Positions 1 through 13,268 of a DNA stretch of 64,000 nucleotides are shown here, piece by piece. The position numbers and the translations under genes are program-made. The notes under the pieces are model-generated. The model made no database searches. It was not told where the DNA came from and saw only the letters and a program-made list of their open reading frames with translations. The DNA lies in contig NZ_JAOWIF010000035.1 of NCBI RefSeq assembly GCF_030332225.1, positions 1 through 64,000 on the forward strand. Reading direction: 5' to 3'. Positions within the stretch are counted from its first letter, which is position 1; every line of letters begins with the position of its first letter. The DNA is from Citrobacter sp. Cu233 (lineage in GTDB: Bacteria; Pseudomonadota; Gammaproteobacteria; Enterobacterales; Enterobacteriaceae).

Positions 1-3365
<3,365 letters not shown>

Positions 3366-3449
3366 TTATCTTTTAGGCGTTCAATTTAAGTAGCCCAAAG
3401 CGGGCTGCTTACTAGAAGCGCCCGCCTGGTGACTAAAACTCCGAAGGGA

Positions 3450-3935
<486 letters not shown>

Positions 3936-4015
3936 TTAATTCAGGATTGTCCAAAACTCTAAGAGTTTAGTTTGACATTAATATAAAACGTTTGGCCTTA
4001 CTTAACGGAGAACCA

Positions 4016-4493
<478 letters not shown>

Positions 4494-4515
4494 GAAATAT
4501 ACAACGATCCCACAA

Positions 4516-4803
4516 TTACCAGGTCATCTGGCTGAGATGCTTCACCGTAAGTCTGACGAAGTCAGTATAGCCAACCCTGACGACACTGTCTGAAATTTGA
4601 CCACCCAACCCGCGAGCTTTAATGTCTTCTTCCAGTACATAGACCTTAATGGAGGCATTTTGCAGACTTTCAAGGAAACGACTGCCTTCTATTGCTGCAG
4701 TGACGCCATCCTGAAGCAGTAAAAGCTCGTCATCTTCAGCAATCAGACGCAGGAGGGAGGAGAAGTCGGTTAGCCACGCAGAGCGATGTAAAATGTGTAG
4801 CAT
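4516..4803 (-). CDS. tusB: Sulfurtransferase complex subunit TusB
   Basis: TusB is part of the TusBCD heterohexamer, which takes persulfide sulfur from TusA and passes it to TusE for 2-thiolation of the wobble uridine (mnm5s2U34) by MnmA. The 95-residue protein begins [10 protein letters not shown], typical of the family. The gene starts 7 bases after the tusC stop and ends just before the str promoter. TusB itself lacks the catalytic cysteine. Confidence 0.95.
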   Translation of the reverse strand: MLHILHRSAWLTDFSSLLRLIAEDDELLLLQDGVTAAIEGSRFLESLQNASIKVYVLEEDIKARGLGGQISDSVVRVGYTDFVRLTVKHLSQMTW

Positions 4804-4810
4804 GAGAGCC

Positions 4811-5170
4811 TTAAAACCTCAAAATGACGTCATAGTTGCCCAGCTCACGACGCAAATCTTCCGGTTCAAGCGCCGTCGCATCAACCACAAAATTAGTCCC
4901 CTCTGCAAGGCCGCGCTCACGCAATGAGGCCGCACAAAGCCAGCATTGTTCGATATCGTACAATCCTAACAGTTTGAAAGTAGCAACATAGTCTCGCGCC
5001 AGAACGGCATCCGGTTGTTGACCCTGAAGGATCTGGAAGACACCATCACCGATAAAGAACACGCCGAGATCTTCCGTTAACGCAGATGTCGCCAGTAAAG
5101 CATCCAGCCCTTCGCGGCCGGATGCGCTGCCGTGCGGCACAGTAGAAAAAACAAAGGCAACACGTTTCAT
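4811..5170 (-). CDS. tusC: Sulfurtransferase complex subunit TusC
   Basis: DsrF-like subunit of the TusBCD sulfur relay. The start [14 protein letters not shown] at 5168-5170 gives 119 residues, the family length. The frame extends eight codons upstream, but this ATG overlaps the tusD stop by one base (TAATG), a typical translational-coupling arrangement. It should act only as part of the complex. Confidence 0.95.
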   Translation of the reverse strand: MKRVAFVFSTVPHGSASGREGLDALLATSALTEDLGVFFIGDGVFQILQGQQPDAVLARDYVATFKLLGLYDIEQCWLCAASLRERGLAEGTNFVVDATALEPEDLRRELGNYDVILRF

Positions 5171-5556
5171 TAAAACTGTACCACGCGATCGCACGTCAGG
5201 GATGCTTCAGCCAGCGATCCAAGACCACTGAGAGTAAATCCTGACTGTAAATTAGCACCAGACAACCCTAGCCGAGTTGCCTCAGTCTCATCAACGACGC
5301 CACGCCGCAAGGCTGCCGCAACACAGATATTCAGCGCCACACCATGCTGTTGGTTAAGCTTTTGCCAGGCTCGTACTAAATCAAATTCATCGCTGGCGGG
5401 CGATGTCAGAACGTTCGCGTTATACACGCCCTCACGATAGAAGAAGACGCTGCACAATTCGTGTCCTTCTTTGAGTAACGCGTACGCAAATTGCAATGCG
5501 CTACTCGCTTGCTGTGTGCCGTAGGCGGGCCCGGTGACCATGATGGCAAAACGCAT
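5170..5556 (-). CDS. tusD: Sulfurtransferase TusD, catalytic subunit
   Basis: DsrE-like subunit that carries the sulfur-accepting cysteine of the relay. The protein has 128 residues with Cys78 in the context LNICVAAAL, matching the active Cys78 of E. coli TusD. Its ATG overlaps the yheO stop by one base (TAATG), and its stop overlaps tusC in the same way. yheO-tusD-tusC-tusB therefore reads as one coupled operon. Confidence 0.96.
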   Translation of the reverse strand: MRFAIMVTGPAYGTQQASSALQFAYALLKEGHELCSVFFYREGVYNANVLTSPASDEFDLVRAWQKLNQQHGVALNICVAAALRRGVVDETEATRLGLSGANLQSGFTLSGLGSLAEASLTCDRVVQF

Positions 5557-6278
5557 TACTTATCTTGCCCCTGGAAATCACCGCTTTTGAACTGGCGAAT
5601 ATAGAGGTAGACCGTGTGCTTGGAGATGTTCAGACGATCGGCGACCTGATTGATCGCATCTTTAATATCGAAGATCCCTTTCTCATACAGGTTCAGGACA
5701 ATCTGACGATTCTTGGCATTGTTAGAGACGTTACGATCGGCGTTCACTTCTTCAATGGTGAACTCCAGCGTCTGCGTCACCAGATCTTCGACTGAGGACG
5801 CGAAGTTCACGGCTGACCCCACTTCCGGGGTCTCCGGTGGGATAAAGGTATTCATTATCTGCGAGAAAGGGACATCAAGGTTCATGTTGATGCACAGCAG
5901 ACCAATCACGCGATGCTCACGGTTGCGAATGGCAATCGTCACCGACTTCATCAAGACACCGCTTTTCGCGCGTGTGAAATAACACTTCGACACGCTGCTA
6001 TCCGCACCCGTCATATCATGCAGCATACGCAACGCAAGGTCGGTAATCGGCGAGCCAATTTTACGGCCCGTGTGTTCACCGTTAGCGATGCGAATGGCTG
6101 AGCATTTCAAATCCTGCAAAGAGTGCAATACGATTTCACAATGGGAACCAATGAGCATCGCCAACCCGTCCACTACCGCTTCATAGGATTTAAGGATATC
6201 GAAGTCGGTTTGATCGAAAGGACGTTGATCCAGCAAATCTAGTTCACTGGTTTCGTTGGTTAAAAGCGACCTGGACAT
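5556..6278 (-). CDS. yheO: YheO-family transcriptional regulator (PAS-like plus HTH)
   Basis: The protein has an N-terminal YheO-like PAS-type region (about residues 20-145) and a C-terminal helix-turn-helix ([19 protein letters not shown], near 205-225). It is 240 residues long from ATG 6276-6278, preceded by an AGGAG about 11 bases away. An in-frame GTG four codons upstream is too close to that Shine-Dalgarno to be preferred. First gene of the tus operon. Its targets are not evident from the sequence. Confidence 0.93.
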   Translation of the reverse strand: MSRSLLTNETSELDLLDQRPFDQTDFDILKSYEAVVDGLAMLIGSHCEIVLHSLQDLKCSAIRIANGEHTGRKIGSPITDLALRMLHDMTGADSSVSKCYFTRAKSGVLMKSVTIAIRNREHRVIGLLCINMNLDVPFSQIMNTFIPPETPEVGSAVNFASSVEDLVTQTLEFTIEEVNADRNVSNNAKNRQIVLNLYEKGIFDIKDAINQVADRLNISKHTVYLYIRQFKSGDFQGQDK

Positions 6279-6407
6279 GAAAAAAAGCACTCCTTTTCAG
6301 GAGCCTGTCGTTATGTTGTCAGGGCAGGCTCATCACTATTATAGGGGCATCTAAAGTAATACAGCGCACAAGGCGCTTTCCAGTATTAATTATATCCTGC
6401 CGATAAT

Positions 6408-6437
6408 AAAAAACCGCCGCCCTATGGGCGGCGGTTT
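6408..6437 (-). terminator. fkpA rho-independent terminator
   Basis: GC-rich stem CCGCCGCCC / GGGCGGCGG flanked by an A/T run. On the minus strand the hairpin follows the fkpA stop by a few bases and runs into TTTTTTATTAT. Confidence 0.9.
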
Positions 6438-6445
6438 CTAATCAT

Positions 6446-7264
6446 TTACTTTTTGCTGCTGTCTGCAGCTTTATCAGCCGGCGCAGCATCTGGCTTCGCA
6501 TCTGCTTTCGGTGCCGGTTTGATATCTAACAGCTCAACATCAAAAACCAGCGTGGAGTTAGCAGGGATGCCCGGAACGCCCGTTTTGCCGTAAGCCAGAT
6601 CCGGTGGGATAACCAACTGGATTTTACCGCCTTTCTTGATATTTTTCAGGCCTTCAGTCCAGCCTGGGATCACGCCATCCAGACGGAAAGAGAGCGGCTC
6701 GCCACGGGTATAAGAGTTATCAAACTCTTTACCATCGATCAGCGTACCTTTGTAGTTCACAACCACAGTATCGCTGTCTTTCGGTGCTTCACCGGTACCT
6801 TCTTTCTCTACTTTGTAGACCAGGCCAGTAGAAGAGGTTTTAACCCCTTTCTCTTTAGCAAACTTCTCGCGGTACACTTTACCTTTGGCTTCGTTGTCAG
6901 CCGCATCTTTTTCCATTTTCGCCTGAGCGGAAGTCTTCACGCGCGCTTCAAAGGCCTGCAGAGTTTGTTCGATTTCCTGGTCAGACAGTTTACTCTTATC
7001 TGCAAACGCATCCTGAACACCCGCGATCAACTGATCTTTATCCAGTTTGATGCCCAGTTTTTCCTGTTCTTTCAGGGAGTTTTCCATGTAACGACCCAGG
7101 GACGCGCCCAACGCATAAGCGGCTTTTTGGTCGTCATTTTTGAATGCTGCTTTGCTGTCAGCGGTAGCGGCTGGTTTCGCAGCATCAGCAGCGAAGGTGA
7201 TCGGGGCATGCAGTGCAACGGCCATTGTGGTCGCCAGCAGCGTTACTTTAAACAGTGATTTCAT
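6446..7264 (-). CDS. fkpA: Periplasmic FKBP-type peptidyl-prolyl isomerase FkpA
   Basis: Periplasmic PPIase and chaperone of the sigma-E regulon in E. coli. The first ~25 residues (MKSLFKVTLLATTMAVALHA, cleavage after TFA) form a Sec signal peptide. Residues ~30-140 form the helical dimerisation domain, and ~145-255 the FKBP domain (VNYKGTLIDGKEFDNSY, GVIPGWTEGL, IPPDLAYG). The tail is Ala/Lys/Asp-rich. Length 272, close to the 270 of E. coli. Monocistronic with its own terminator and divergent from slyX. Confidence 0.97.
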   Translation of the reverse strand: MKSLFKVTLLATTMAVALHAPITFAADAAKPAATADSKAAFKNDDQKAAYALGASLGRYMENSLKEQEKLGIKLDKDQLIAGVQDAFADKSKLSDQEIEQTLQAFEARVKTSAQAKMEKDAADNEAKGKVYREKFAKEKGVKTSSTGLVYKVEKEGTGEAPKDSDTVVVNYKGTLIDGKEFDNSYTRGEPLSFRLDGVIPGWTEGLKNIKKGGKIQLVIPPDLAYGKTGVPGIPANSTLVFDVELLDIKPAPKADAKPDAAPADKAADSSKK

Positions 7265-7496
7265 CCATCTCTCCAGGGCCGGGGCATCTCACCCCAGGGT
7301 TAGCTAACATAAAAACGTACTATAAAGCGTTGTAGAACAAATCAACATACAGGCACGCCCTATTATCACCACTTTTCAGACACTTTTTGTTTAAATTAGT
7401 TTCGTTGCGAAGGAATGAGTGCTGTGCAAACAGGCAAAGTTAAGTAGAATTCGCCGCAGTCCGCGATCTGCCGGAAAAAAACAAAAGAGGTGAATC

Positions 7497-7715
7497 ATGC
7501 AGGATACAACGATGGAAACTCGCCTGGCTGAGCTGGAGAGTCGCCTGGCGTTTCAGGAAATAACCATTGAAGAGCTGAACGTAACCGTAACCGCACATGA
7601 ACTTGAAATGGCCAAACTGCGCGACCATCTGCGTCTGCTGACAGAAAAGCTCAAAGCCACTCAGCCGTCTCATATTGCGTCGCAGTCTGAAGAGACACCA
7701 CCACCACATTATTGA
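7497..7715 (+). CDS. slyX: SlyX family coiled-coil protein
   Basis: A 72-residue protein, almost entirely a predicted coiled coil (heptad pattern in [20 protein letters not shown]), with a proline/histidine tail PPPHY. SlyX is widely conserved beside slyD but its function is not established. The ATG at 7497 is preceded by AGAGGTGA. Convergent with slyD, with a shared terminator between them. Confidence 0.95.
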   Translation: MQDTTMETRLAELESRLAFQEITIEELNVTVTAHELEMAKLRDHLRLLTEKLKATQPSHIASQSEETPPPHY

Positions 7716-7720
7716 GACGT

Positions 7721-7749
7721 AAAAAAAGCGGGGTTTCCCCGCTTTTTTT
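7721..7749. terminator. Bidirectional terminator between slyX and slyD
   Basis: Stem AGCGGGG / CCCCGCT with a 3-base loop, flanked by an A7 run and a T7 run, so it can terminate both converging genes. A small REP-like inverted repeat (TCCGA / TCGGA, 7753-7777) follows. Confidence 0.9.
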
Positions 7750-7913
7750 GTGTCCGAAGGCGCTAACGCTTATCGGATCTACTCACATATACCCAAAGGA
7801 TTTCAAATCACAGCAAGGTGGCAAGCTTGAGGAAGTCCTGGGAGCATAGATAACTATGTGACCGGGATTCGAAAGCGCAGCCAACACCGCTGTGGGTTGA
7901 AAGACGAAGGGTA

Positions 7914-8519
7914 TTAGTGGCAACCGCAGCCGCCGCCGTTACCTTTACCGCCACCGCCGCAGCAGCCTTCGCCGCCGTGCTCGTGACCATGGTCGTGACC
8001 GTGACCACCGCAGCAACCATCGTGACCGTGGTCATGATCGTGGTCGTGGCCATGTGCACCGTGAACGTGGCCGTGGGCCAGCTCTTCTTCGGTCGCTTCA
8101 CGGATAGCAACAACTTCTACGTTGAATTTCAGATTCTGGCCAGCCAGCATGTGGTTACCGTCAACCACAACGTGGTCGTCTTCCACTTCGGTAATTTCTA
8201 CCGGTACCGGACCCTGGTCAGTTTCAGCCAGGAAACGCATGCCAACCTGCAGTTCGTCAACGCCCATAAAGACGTCTTTCGGCACGCGCTGCACCAGGTT
8301 TTCATCATACTGACCGTAAGCGTCGTTTGCGCCTACAGCAACGTCGAATTTATCGCCAACTTCATGACCGTCCAGCGCTGTTTCCAGGCCAGAAATCAGG
8401 GAACCGTGACCATGCAGGTAGTCCAGCGGTGCACTCACCGGAGACTCATCAACCAACACACCGTCTTCTGTACGTACCTGATAGGCCAGGCTGACCACCA
8501 GGTCCTTTGCTACTTTCAT
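7914..8519 (-). CDS. slyD: FKBP-type prolyl isomerase and metallochaperone SlyD
   Basis: SlyD is a cytoplasmic PPIase/chaperone that delivers nickel for [NiFe]-hydrogenase maturation and is required for phiX174 lysis in E. coli. Residues ~1-70 and ~125-150 form the FKBP fold, interrupted by the insert-in-flap chaperone domain. The last ~50 residues are a metal-binding tail with about 15 His and 6 Cys, ending GGGCGCH. Length 201, slightly longer than the 196 of E. coli through tail variation. The GC-skewed tail also creates a long spurious frame on the plus strand. Confidence 0.97.
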   Translation of the reverse strand: MKVAKDLVVSLAYQVRTEDGVLVDESPVSAPLDYLHGHGSLISGLETALDGHEVGDKFDVAVGANDAYGQYDENLVQRVPKDVFMGVDELQVGMRFLAETDQGPVPVEITEVEDDHVVVDGNHMLAGQNLKFNVEVVAIREATEEELAHGHVHGAHGHDHDHDHGHDGCCGGHGHDHGHEHGGEGCCGGGGKGNGGGCGCH

Positions 8520-8613
8520 GATATCTCCTGAGCATGGAAAGAATAGTGGCGCAGATTGTAGCGGAATTCTGCACCCGTGTACCCTCTAGCTTAAAAAAAG
8601 CTGCGGCATATCG

Positions 8614-8814
8614 CTAGTCCGGATGAAAAATCCCGATCACTTGCTCTTCTTTGCGAACGTGCTCGCGGGCCTCTTTATCGGCCTCGCGCATCTGATGACC
8701 GCACTTAACACACTCAACAATATCGATATTATTTTCACGCCACATCGCCAGCGAATCCTGCGTCTGGCAGGACGGACATTTTGCGCCTGCAATAAAACGT
8801 TTACGAATTGCCAT
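8614..8814 (-). CDS. yheV: YheV family zinc-ribbon protein
   Basis: A 66-residue protein with a four-cysteine zinc-ribbon pattern (C13-x2-C16 and C35-x2-C38: CPSC, CVKC). Function unknown. It starts 9 bases after the kefB stop, so it is probably co-transcribed with kefGB, as in E. coli. Confidence 0.93.
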   Translation of the reverse strand: MAIRKRFIAGAKCPSCQTQDSLAMWRENNIDIVECVKCGHQMREADKEAREHVRKEEQVIGIFHPD

Positions 8815-8823
8815 GGTTATCCT

Positions 8824-10629
8824 CTACTCAAATTCATCCCAGCCATCCAGCTGACGTCGCTCTCGCTGCATTTCACGCTGGAAAATCTCTTCCAGCTCGC
8901 GCCTGGCTTCCCGGGCACGAGAAATTTGTACCGTATCGGTGTGGATAGGGATCAGCTCCCGCAACATGCTCATATCCAGCCGACGAAAATGCAGCTGGGC
9001 ACGCTGCGCCTGATGCGGATGCATCCCCAACGACACCAGCGCTTTGCGCCCCAGTTCCAGTGCGCTCGAGAAGGTTTCACGGGAAAACTGCGTGACACCT
9101 GCCTGTAATAACTCATGCGCCTCTACACGTCCGCGCGCGCGCGCAAGAATATGCAAATGCGGAAAATGTTGTTGGCACAGTTCCACCAGCTTCATCGTGT
9201 CTTCAGGTTCATTGCAGGTGATCACAATAGACTGCGCCGCCTCTGCGCCAGCGGAACGTAAAAGCTCCACCTGAGTGGCATCGCCGTAATAGACTTTATA
9301 GCCATATTTACGCATCAGATTCACCGCACTGATATCCCGCTCCAGTACGGTAATACGCATTTTGTTCGCCATTAGCAAACGGCCGATCACCTGACCAAAA
9401 CGCCCAAAACCCACCACGATAACCTGCGGCTTATCGTCTTCCACCCAGGGCTGTTCATCTTCCTCATCCGGGCCATTGAACTGGCGAGAGAGCCATTTAT
9501 CAATCAGCTTCATCAACAATGGCGTGGTCATCATCGACAGCGTGACGGTTACCAGCAAAAGTGCCATTTGATCGCCCTGAAACAGCCGCTGGGAAGATGC
9601 CGTTGAAAAAAGCACGAAGGCAAATTCTCCGCCCTGGCTTAGCACCCCCGCAAATTGCATCCGCTCCGAGCTTCTCATGCCGTTCAGCCGCGCCAACACA
9701 TAGAGCACCAGCGTCTTCACGATGACCAGTACCATCACGCTCGCCACTACCCACAAAATATGGGTATAAAGCACGCCAAGGTTAAGTGACATCCCCACCG
9801 AGATGAAAAATAACCCGAGCAAAAGCCCTTTAAAGGGATCAATCGCCGTTTCCAGTTCATGTCGATATTCACTTTCCGCCAGCAGCACGCCAGCGATAAA
9901 CGTTCCAAGCGCCATCGACAGGCCCAGCGCATCCATAAATAACGCAGAGCCCAATACCAGCAGCAGCGTGGCTGCGGTAAATACTTCTCGCACGCCGGAC
10001 CCCGCGATAAAGCGAAATACCGGACGCAGCAGATAGCGTCCGCCAATCAACATGCCAGCAAAAGCCAACACTTTCATGCCCACTTTGATCCAGTCAAAAT
10101 GCTCATCGGCTGATCCTGCTAACAGCGGAACCAGCGCCAGTGCGGGAATGACCGCCAGATCCTGAAACAGCAATACCGAAAAACCCAGCTGTCCGGATTC
10201 ACTGCGGTTCATCCCCTTCTCTCGCATTAACTGGAGCGCCATCGCGGTTGAAGACATCGCAAGACCAATGCCACCCACTACCGCCGCCTGCCAGGAAAAA
10301 TTCGTCAGCATCAGCAGGCCGGCCAGAATCACCGCGCTGAGCACCACCTGCGCGGCCCCGACACCAAAGATAGAGCGTCGCAGTTGCCACAGTTTGGCGG
10401 GGTTAAGCTCCAGCCCAATAATGAACATCAGAAAAACCACGCCCAGCTCGGAGAAGTGCAGAATTTCATCCACGTCGCTGATGAATCCAAGTCCCCATGG
10501 GCCAATAGCGATTCCCGCCAGCAAATAACCTAACACCGGTCCAATACCCAGCCGCGATGCCAACGGCACCGCAGCCACCGCCGCGAAAAGGAATAGCACT
10601 CCCGCAGTCAATAAATCAGAACCTTCCAT
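8824..10629 (-). CDS. kefB: Glutathione-regulated potassium-efflux antiporter KefB
   Basis: Inner-membrane K+/H+ antiporter of the CPA2 family. It is held closed by glutathione and opened by glutathione-electrophile adducts, acidifying the cytoplasm during electrophile stress. Residues ~1-380 form the multi-helix exchanger domain; ~400-520 form the RCK/KTN domain ([19 protein letters not shown]) that binds nucleotide and glutathione. 601 residues. Its ATG overlaps the kefG stop by one base (TGATG). A short (CG)6 tract at 9132-9144 lies in the coding sequence. Confidence 0.97.
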   Translation of the reverse strand: MEGSDLLTAGVLFLFAAVAAVPLASRLGIGPVLGYLLAGIAIGPWGLGFISDVDEILHFSELGVVFLMFIIGLELNPAKLWQLRRSIFGVGAAQVVLSAVILAGLLMLTNFSWQAAVVGGIGLAMSSTAMALQLMREKGMNRSESGQLGFSVLLFQDLAVIPALALVPLLAGSADEHFDWIKVGMKVLAFAGMLIGGRYLLRPVFRFIAGSGVREVFTAATLLLVLGSALFMDALGLSMALGTFIAGVLLAESEYRHELETAIDPFKGLLLGLFFISVGMSLNLGVLYTHILWVVASVMVLVIVKTLVLYVLARLNGMRSSERMQFAGVLSQGGEFAFVLFSTASSQRLFQGDQMALLLVTVTLSMMTTPLLMKLIDKWLSRQFNGPDEEDEQPWVEDDKPQVIVVGFGRFGQVIGRLLMANKMRITVLERDISAVNLMRKYGYKVYYGDATQVELLRSAGAEAAQSIVITCNEPEDTMKLVELCQQHFPHLHILARARGRVEAHELLQAGVTQFSRETFSSALELGRKALVSLGMHPHQAQRAQLHFRRLDMSMLRELIPIHTDTVQISRAREARRELEEIFQREMQRERRQLDGWDEFE

Positions 10630-11183
10630 CAGCGGCCTCCCACAGGAATCGGATTCGCCAGCCAGTCACCATACGCTTTAGCATGGCTGTCCAGCTCCTG
10701 CTTCGTTTGCCGTCTGGCCCAGTAAACGATGATGGGGCTCATCCAGTGCATCCGGCACATACCGGCCGTCAGCTCAAAGGGGCGCAGCACATCACTCATC
10801 GGATAGCGGTTCAGCGCGTCATACCGATACGCACTTTCCGGCTCACCGGTGGTGATCACACTCCGCCAGTACTTTCCCGCCAGTTGGTTCCCTCCGGGAC
10901 CACTGGCAAACCCACGGCTCAGTACGCGATCAAACCACTCCTTTAGCAGGGCCGGGCAGCTATAGGTATAGAGAGGATGCTGAAAAACAATCACATCATG
11001 CTCACGCAGCATTTCCTGCTCGTGCGAAATATCGATAAAAAAATCGGGATAGTGCGCGTAAAGATCGTGCACGGTAACATTACTGAGCTGCATGGCCGGT
11101 TTAAGCAGAACCCGGTTCGCGACCGAGTCCTGAGATTCCGGATGGGCATACAGCAGCAACACTTTCGCTGGCTGGGACATCAT
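10629..11183 (-). CDS. kefG: KefB ancillary quinone oxidoreductase-like flavoprotein KefG
   Basis: NQO1-like flavodoxin-fold subunit needed for full KefB activity. The protein has 184 residues with the N-terminal flavodoxin strand [26 protein letters not shown] and the [10 protein letters not shown] region. Translationally coupled to kefB. The start MMSQPAKV follows the E. coli annotation; either Met could serve. Confidence 0.96.
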   Translation of the reverse strand: MMSQPAKVLLLYAHPESQDSVANRVLLKPAMQLSNVTVHDLYAHYPDFFIDISHEQEMLREHDVIVFQHPLYTYSCPALLKEWFDRVLSRGFASGPGGNQLAGKYWRSVITTGEPESAYRYDALNRYPMSDVLRPFELTAGMCRMHWMSPIIVYWARRQTKQELDSHAKAYGDWLANPIPVGGR

Positions 11184-11312
11184 CCCCCTCCCGGTTTTGT
11201 CTTTTGTCTATTTTCGGCGTTTTGGGCTACCATTGCGCCTCGGTGCGGCAAACGGCCCACACATTACATTATCATAATGATAAATTAACATAGTCTGAAC
11301 ATACGGCGCCTT

Positions 11313-13214
11313 ATGATTGTTTTCTCATCGTTACAAATTCGTCGCGGCGTGCGCGTCTTGCTGGACAATGCCACGGCCACCATTAATCCTGGGCAGAAGG
11401 TTGGCCTGGTGGGTAAAAATGGCTGCGGTAAATCTACCCTGCTGGCATTGCTGAAAAATGAAATCAGCGCTGACGCCGGCGGATTTACGTTCCCGGGAAA
11501 CTGGCAACTCGCATGGGTGAATCAGGAAACACCAGCGTTACCACAGCCTGCGCTGGAATACGTGATTGATGGCGACCGCGAATATCGTCAACTCGAAGCA
11601 CAGTTAAACGATGCCAACGAACGTAACGATGGACACGCCATTGCCACCGTACACGGAAAACTGGACGCCATAGACGCCTGGACCATTCGCTCACGCGCGG
11701 CCAGCCTGCTGCACGGTCTCGGTTTCTCTAACGAGCAGCTGGAGCGCCCGGTCAGCGATTTCTCCGGTGGCTGGCGTATGCGCCTCAATCTGGCCCAGGC
11801 GCTGATTTGCCGTTCAGACCTGCTACTGCTTGATGAACCAACCAACCACCTCGATCTCGATGCGGTAATCTGGCTGGAAAGATGGTTGAAAAGCTATCAG
11901 GGGACGCTGATTTTGATCTCTCACGACCGGGACTTCCTCGATCCGGTGGTGGATAAAATTATTCATATCGAACAGCAAACTATGTTCGAGTACACCGGCA
12001 ACTACAGCGCGTTTGAAGTTCAGCGGGCAACCCGCCTTGCACAACAACAGGCAATGTACGAAAGCCAGCAGGAGCGCGTGGCGCATCTGCAAAGCTATAT
12101 CGATCGTTTCCGCGCGAAAGCAACCAAGGCAAAACAGGCGCAGAGCCGTATCAAAATGCTGGAGCGCATGGAGCTGATTGCCCCGGCCCACGTCGATAAC
12201 CCGTTCCATTTCAGCTTCCGTGAACCGGAAAGCCTGCCTAACCCGCTGCTGAAAATGGAAAAAGTGAGTGCTGGCTACGGCGATCGCACAATCCTCGACT
12301 CCATCAAACTGAATCTGGTGCCGGGCTCGCGTATCGGCCTGTTAGGGCGCAACGGTGCGGGTAAATCCACGCTGATTAAACTGCTGGCAGGAGAGCTGGC
12401 TCCAATAAGCGGCGAAATCGGTCTGGCGAAAGGCATTAAACTCGGTTACTTCGCCCAGCATCAGCTGGAATTTTTACGTGCCGATGAATCGCCGATTCAG
12501 CATCTGGCCCGCATGGCGCCGCAGGAGTTAGAACAGAAGCTGCGTGATTACCTTGGTGGATTCGGCTTCCAGGGCGATAAAGTCACCGAACAGACTGCCC
12601 GCTTCTCGGGTGGTGAAAAGGCACGACTGGTGCTGGCACTGATCGTCTGGCAGCGTCCGAACCTGCTGCTGCTCGATGAACCGACCAACCACCTGGATCT
12701 CGACATGCGCCAGGCGCTGACTGAGGCGTTGATCGATTTCGAAGGCGCACTGGTTGTGGTGTCGCACGACCGTCACCTGATTCGCTCCACCACCGATGAC
12801 CTCTATCTGGTGCACGACAAGAAGGTCGAACCGTTTGACGGCGATCTGGAAGATTATCAGCAGTGGCTGAGCGACGTGCAAAAACAAGAAAACCAGGGCG
12901 ACGAACCGGCAAAAGAGAGCGTTAACAGCGCCCAGGCGCGTAAGGACCAGAAACGCCGCGAAGCCGAGCTACGCAGCCTGACGCAACCGCTGCGTAAAGA
13001 GATTACCCGTCTGGAAAAAGAGATGGAGAAGCTACACGCACAGCTGGCGCAGGCGGAAGAGAAGCTCGGTGACAGCGAACTGTACGACCAAAGTCGCAAA
13101 GCCGAGCTGACCGCGTGTCTGCAACAGCAGGCCAGTGCGAAGTCGGGGCTGGAAGAGTGTGAAATGGCCTGGCTGGATGCACAGGAACAGCTTGAGCAGA
13201 TGCTGGCCGAGTAA
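11313..13214 (+). CDS. yheS: ABC-F family ATP-binding protein YheS
   Basis: Cytosolic ABC-F protein with two fused ATPase domains and no membrane segments. It is thought to act on the ribosome, like its paralogues Uup, EttA and YbiT. Walker A motifs are GKNGCGKST (near 34) and GRNGAGKST (near 345); signature motifs are FSGGWRMRL and FSGGEKARL, each followed by LLLLDEPTNHLDLD. The linker is Arg/Lys-rich, and a charged coiled coil occupies the last ~100 residues. 633 residues. Divergent from kefG. Confidence 0.96.
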   Translation: MIVFSSLQIRRGVRVLLDNATATINPGQKVGLVGKNGCGKSTLLALLKNEISADAGGFTFPGNWQLAWVNQETPALPQPALEYVIDGDREYRQLEAQLNDANERNDGHAIATVHGKLDAIDAWTIRSRAASLLHGLGFSNEQLERPVSDFSGGWRMRLNLAQALICRSDLLLLDEPTNHLDLDAVIWLERWLKSYQGTLILISHDRDFLDPVVDKIIHIEQQTMFEYTGNYSAFEVQRATRLAQQQAMYESQQERVAHLQSYIDRFRAKATKAKQAQSRIKMLERMELIAPAHVDNPFHFSFREPESLPNPLLKMEKVSAGYGDRTILDSIKLNLVPGSRIGLLGRNGAGKSTLIKLLAGELAPISGEIGLAKGIKLGYFAQHQLEFLRADESPIQHLARMAPQELEQKLRDYLGGFGFQGDKVTEQTARFSGGEKARLVLALIVWQRPNLLLLDEPTNHLDLDMRQALTEALIDFEGALVVVSHDRHLIRSTTDDLYLVHDKKVEPFDGDLEDYQQWLSDVQKQENQGDEPAKESVNSAQARKDQKRREAELRSLTQPLRKEITRLEKEMEKLHAQLAQAEEKLGDSELYDQSRKAELTACLQQQASAKSGLEECEMAWLDAQEQLEQMLAE

Positions 13215-13221
13215 ACGTGAT

Positions 13222-13260
13222 TGCCGGATGCGATGCTAAACACCTCATCCGGCATTTTTT
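13222..13260 (+). terminator. REP-type hairpin and T-run after yheS
   Basis: TGCCGGATG (13222-13230) pairs with CATCCGGCA (13246-13254), followed by TTTTTT. It has the sequence of a REP half and also fits an intrinsic terminator. It separates yheS from the convergent nadV-like gene. Confidence 0.8.
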
Positions 13261-13268
13261 CTTTTGAA

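Noticed and set aside
7917-8531. 204-codon plus-strand frame opposite slyD
   Set aside because: Created by the His/Gly/Asp-rich tail of SlyD; its Val/Thr/Ala-repetitive start is the reverse complement of those codons.
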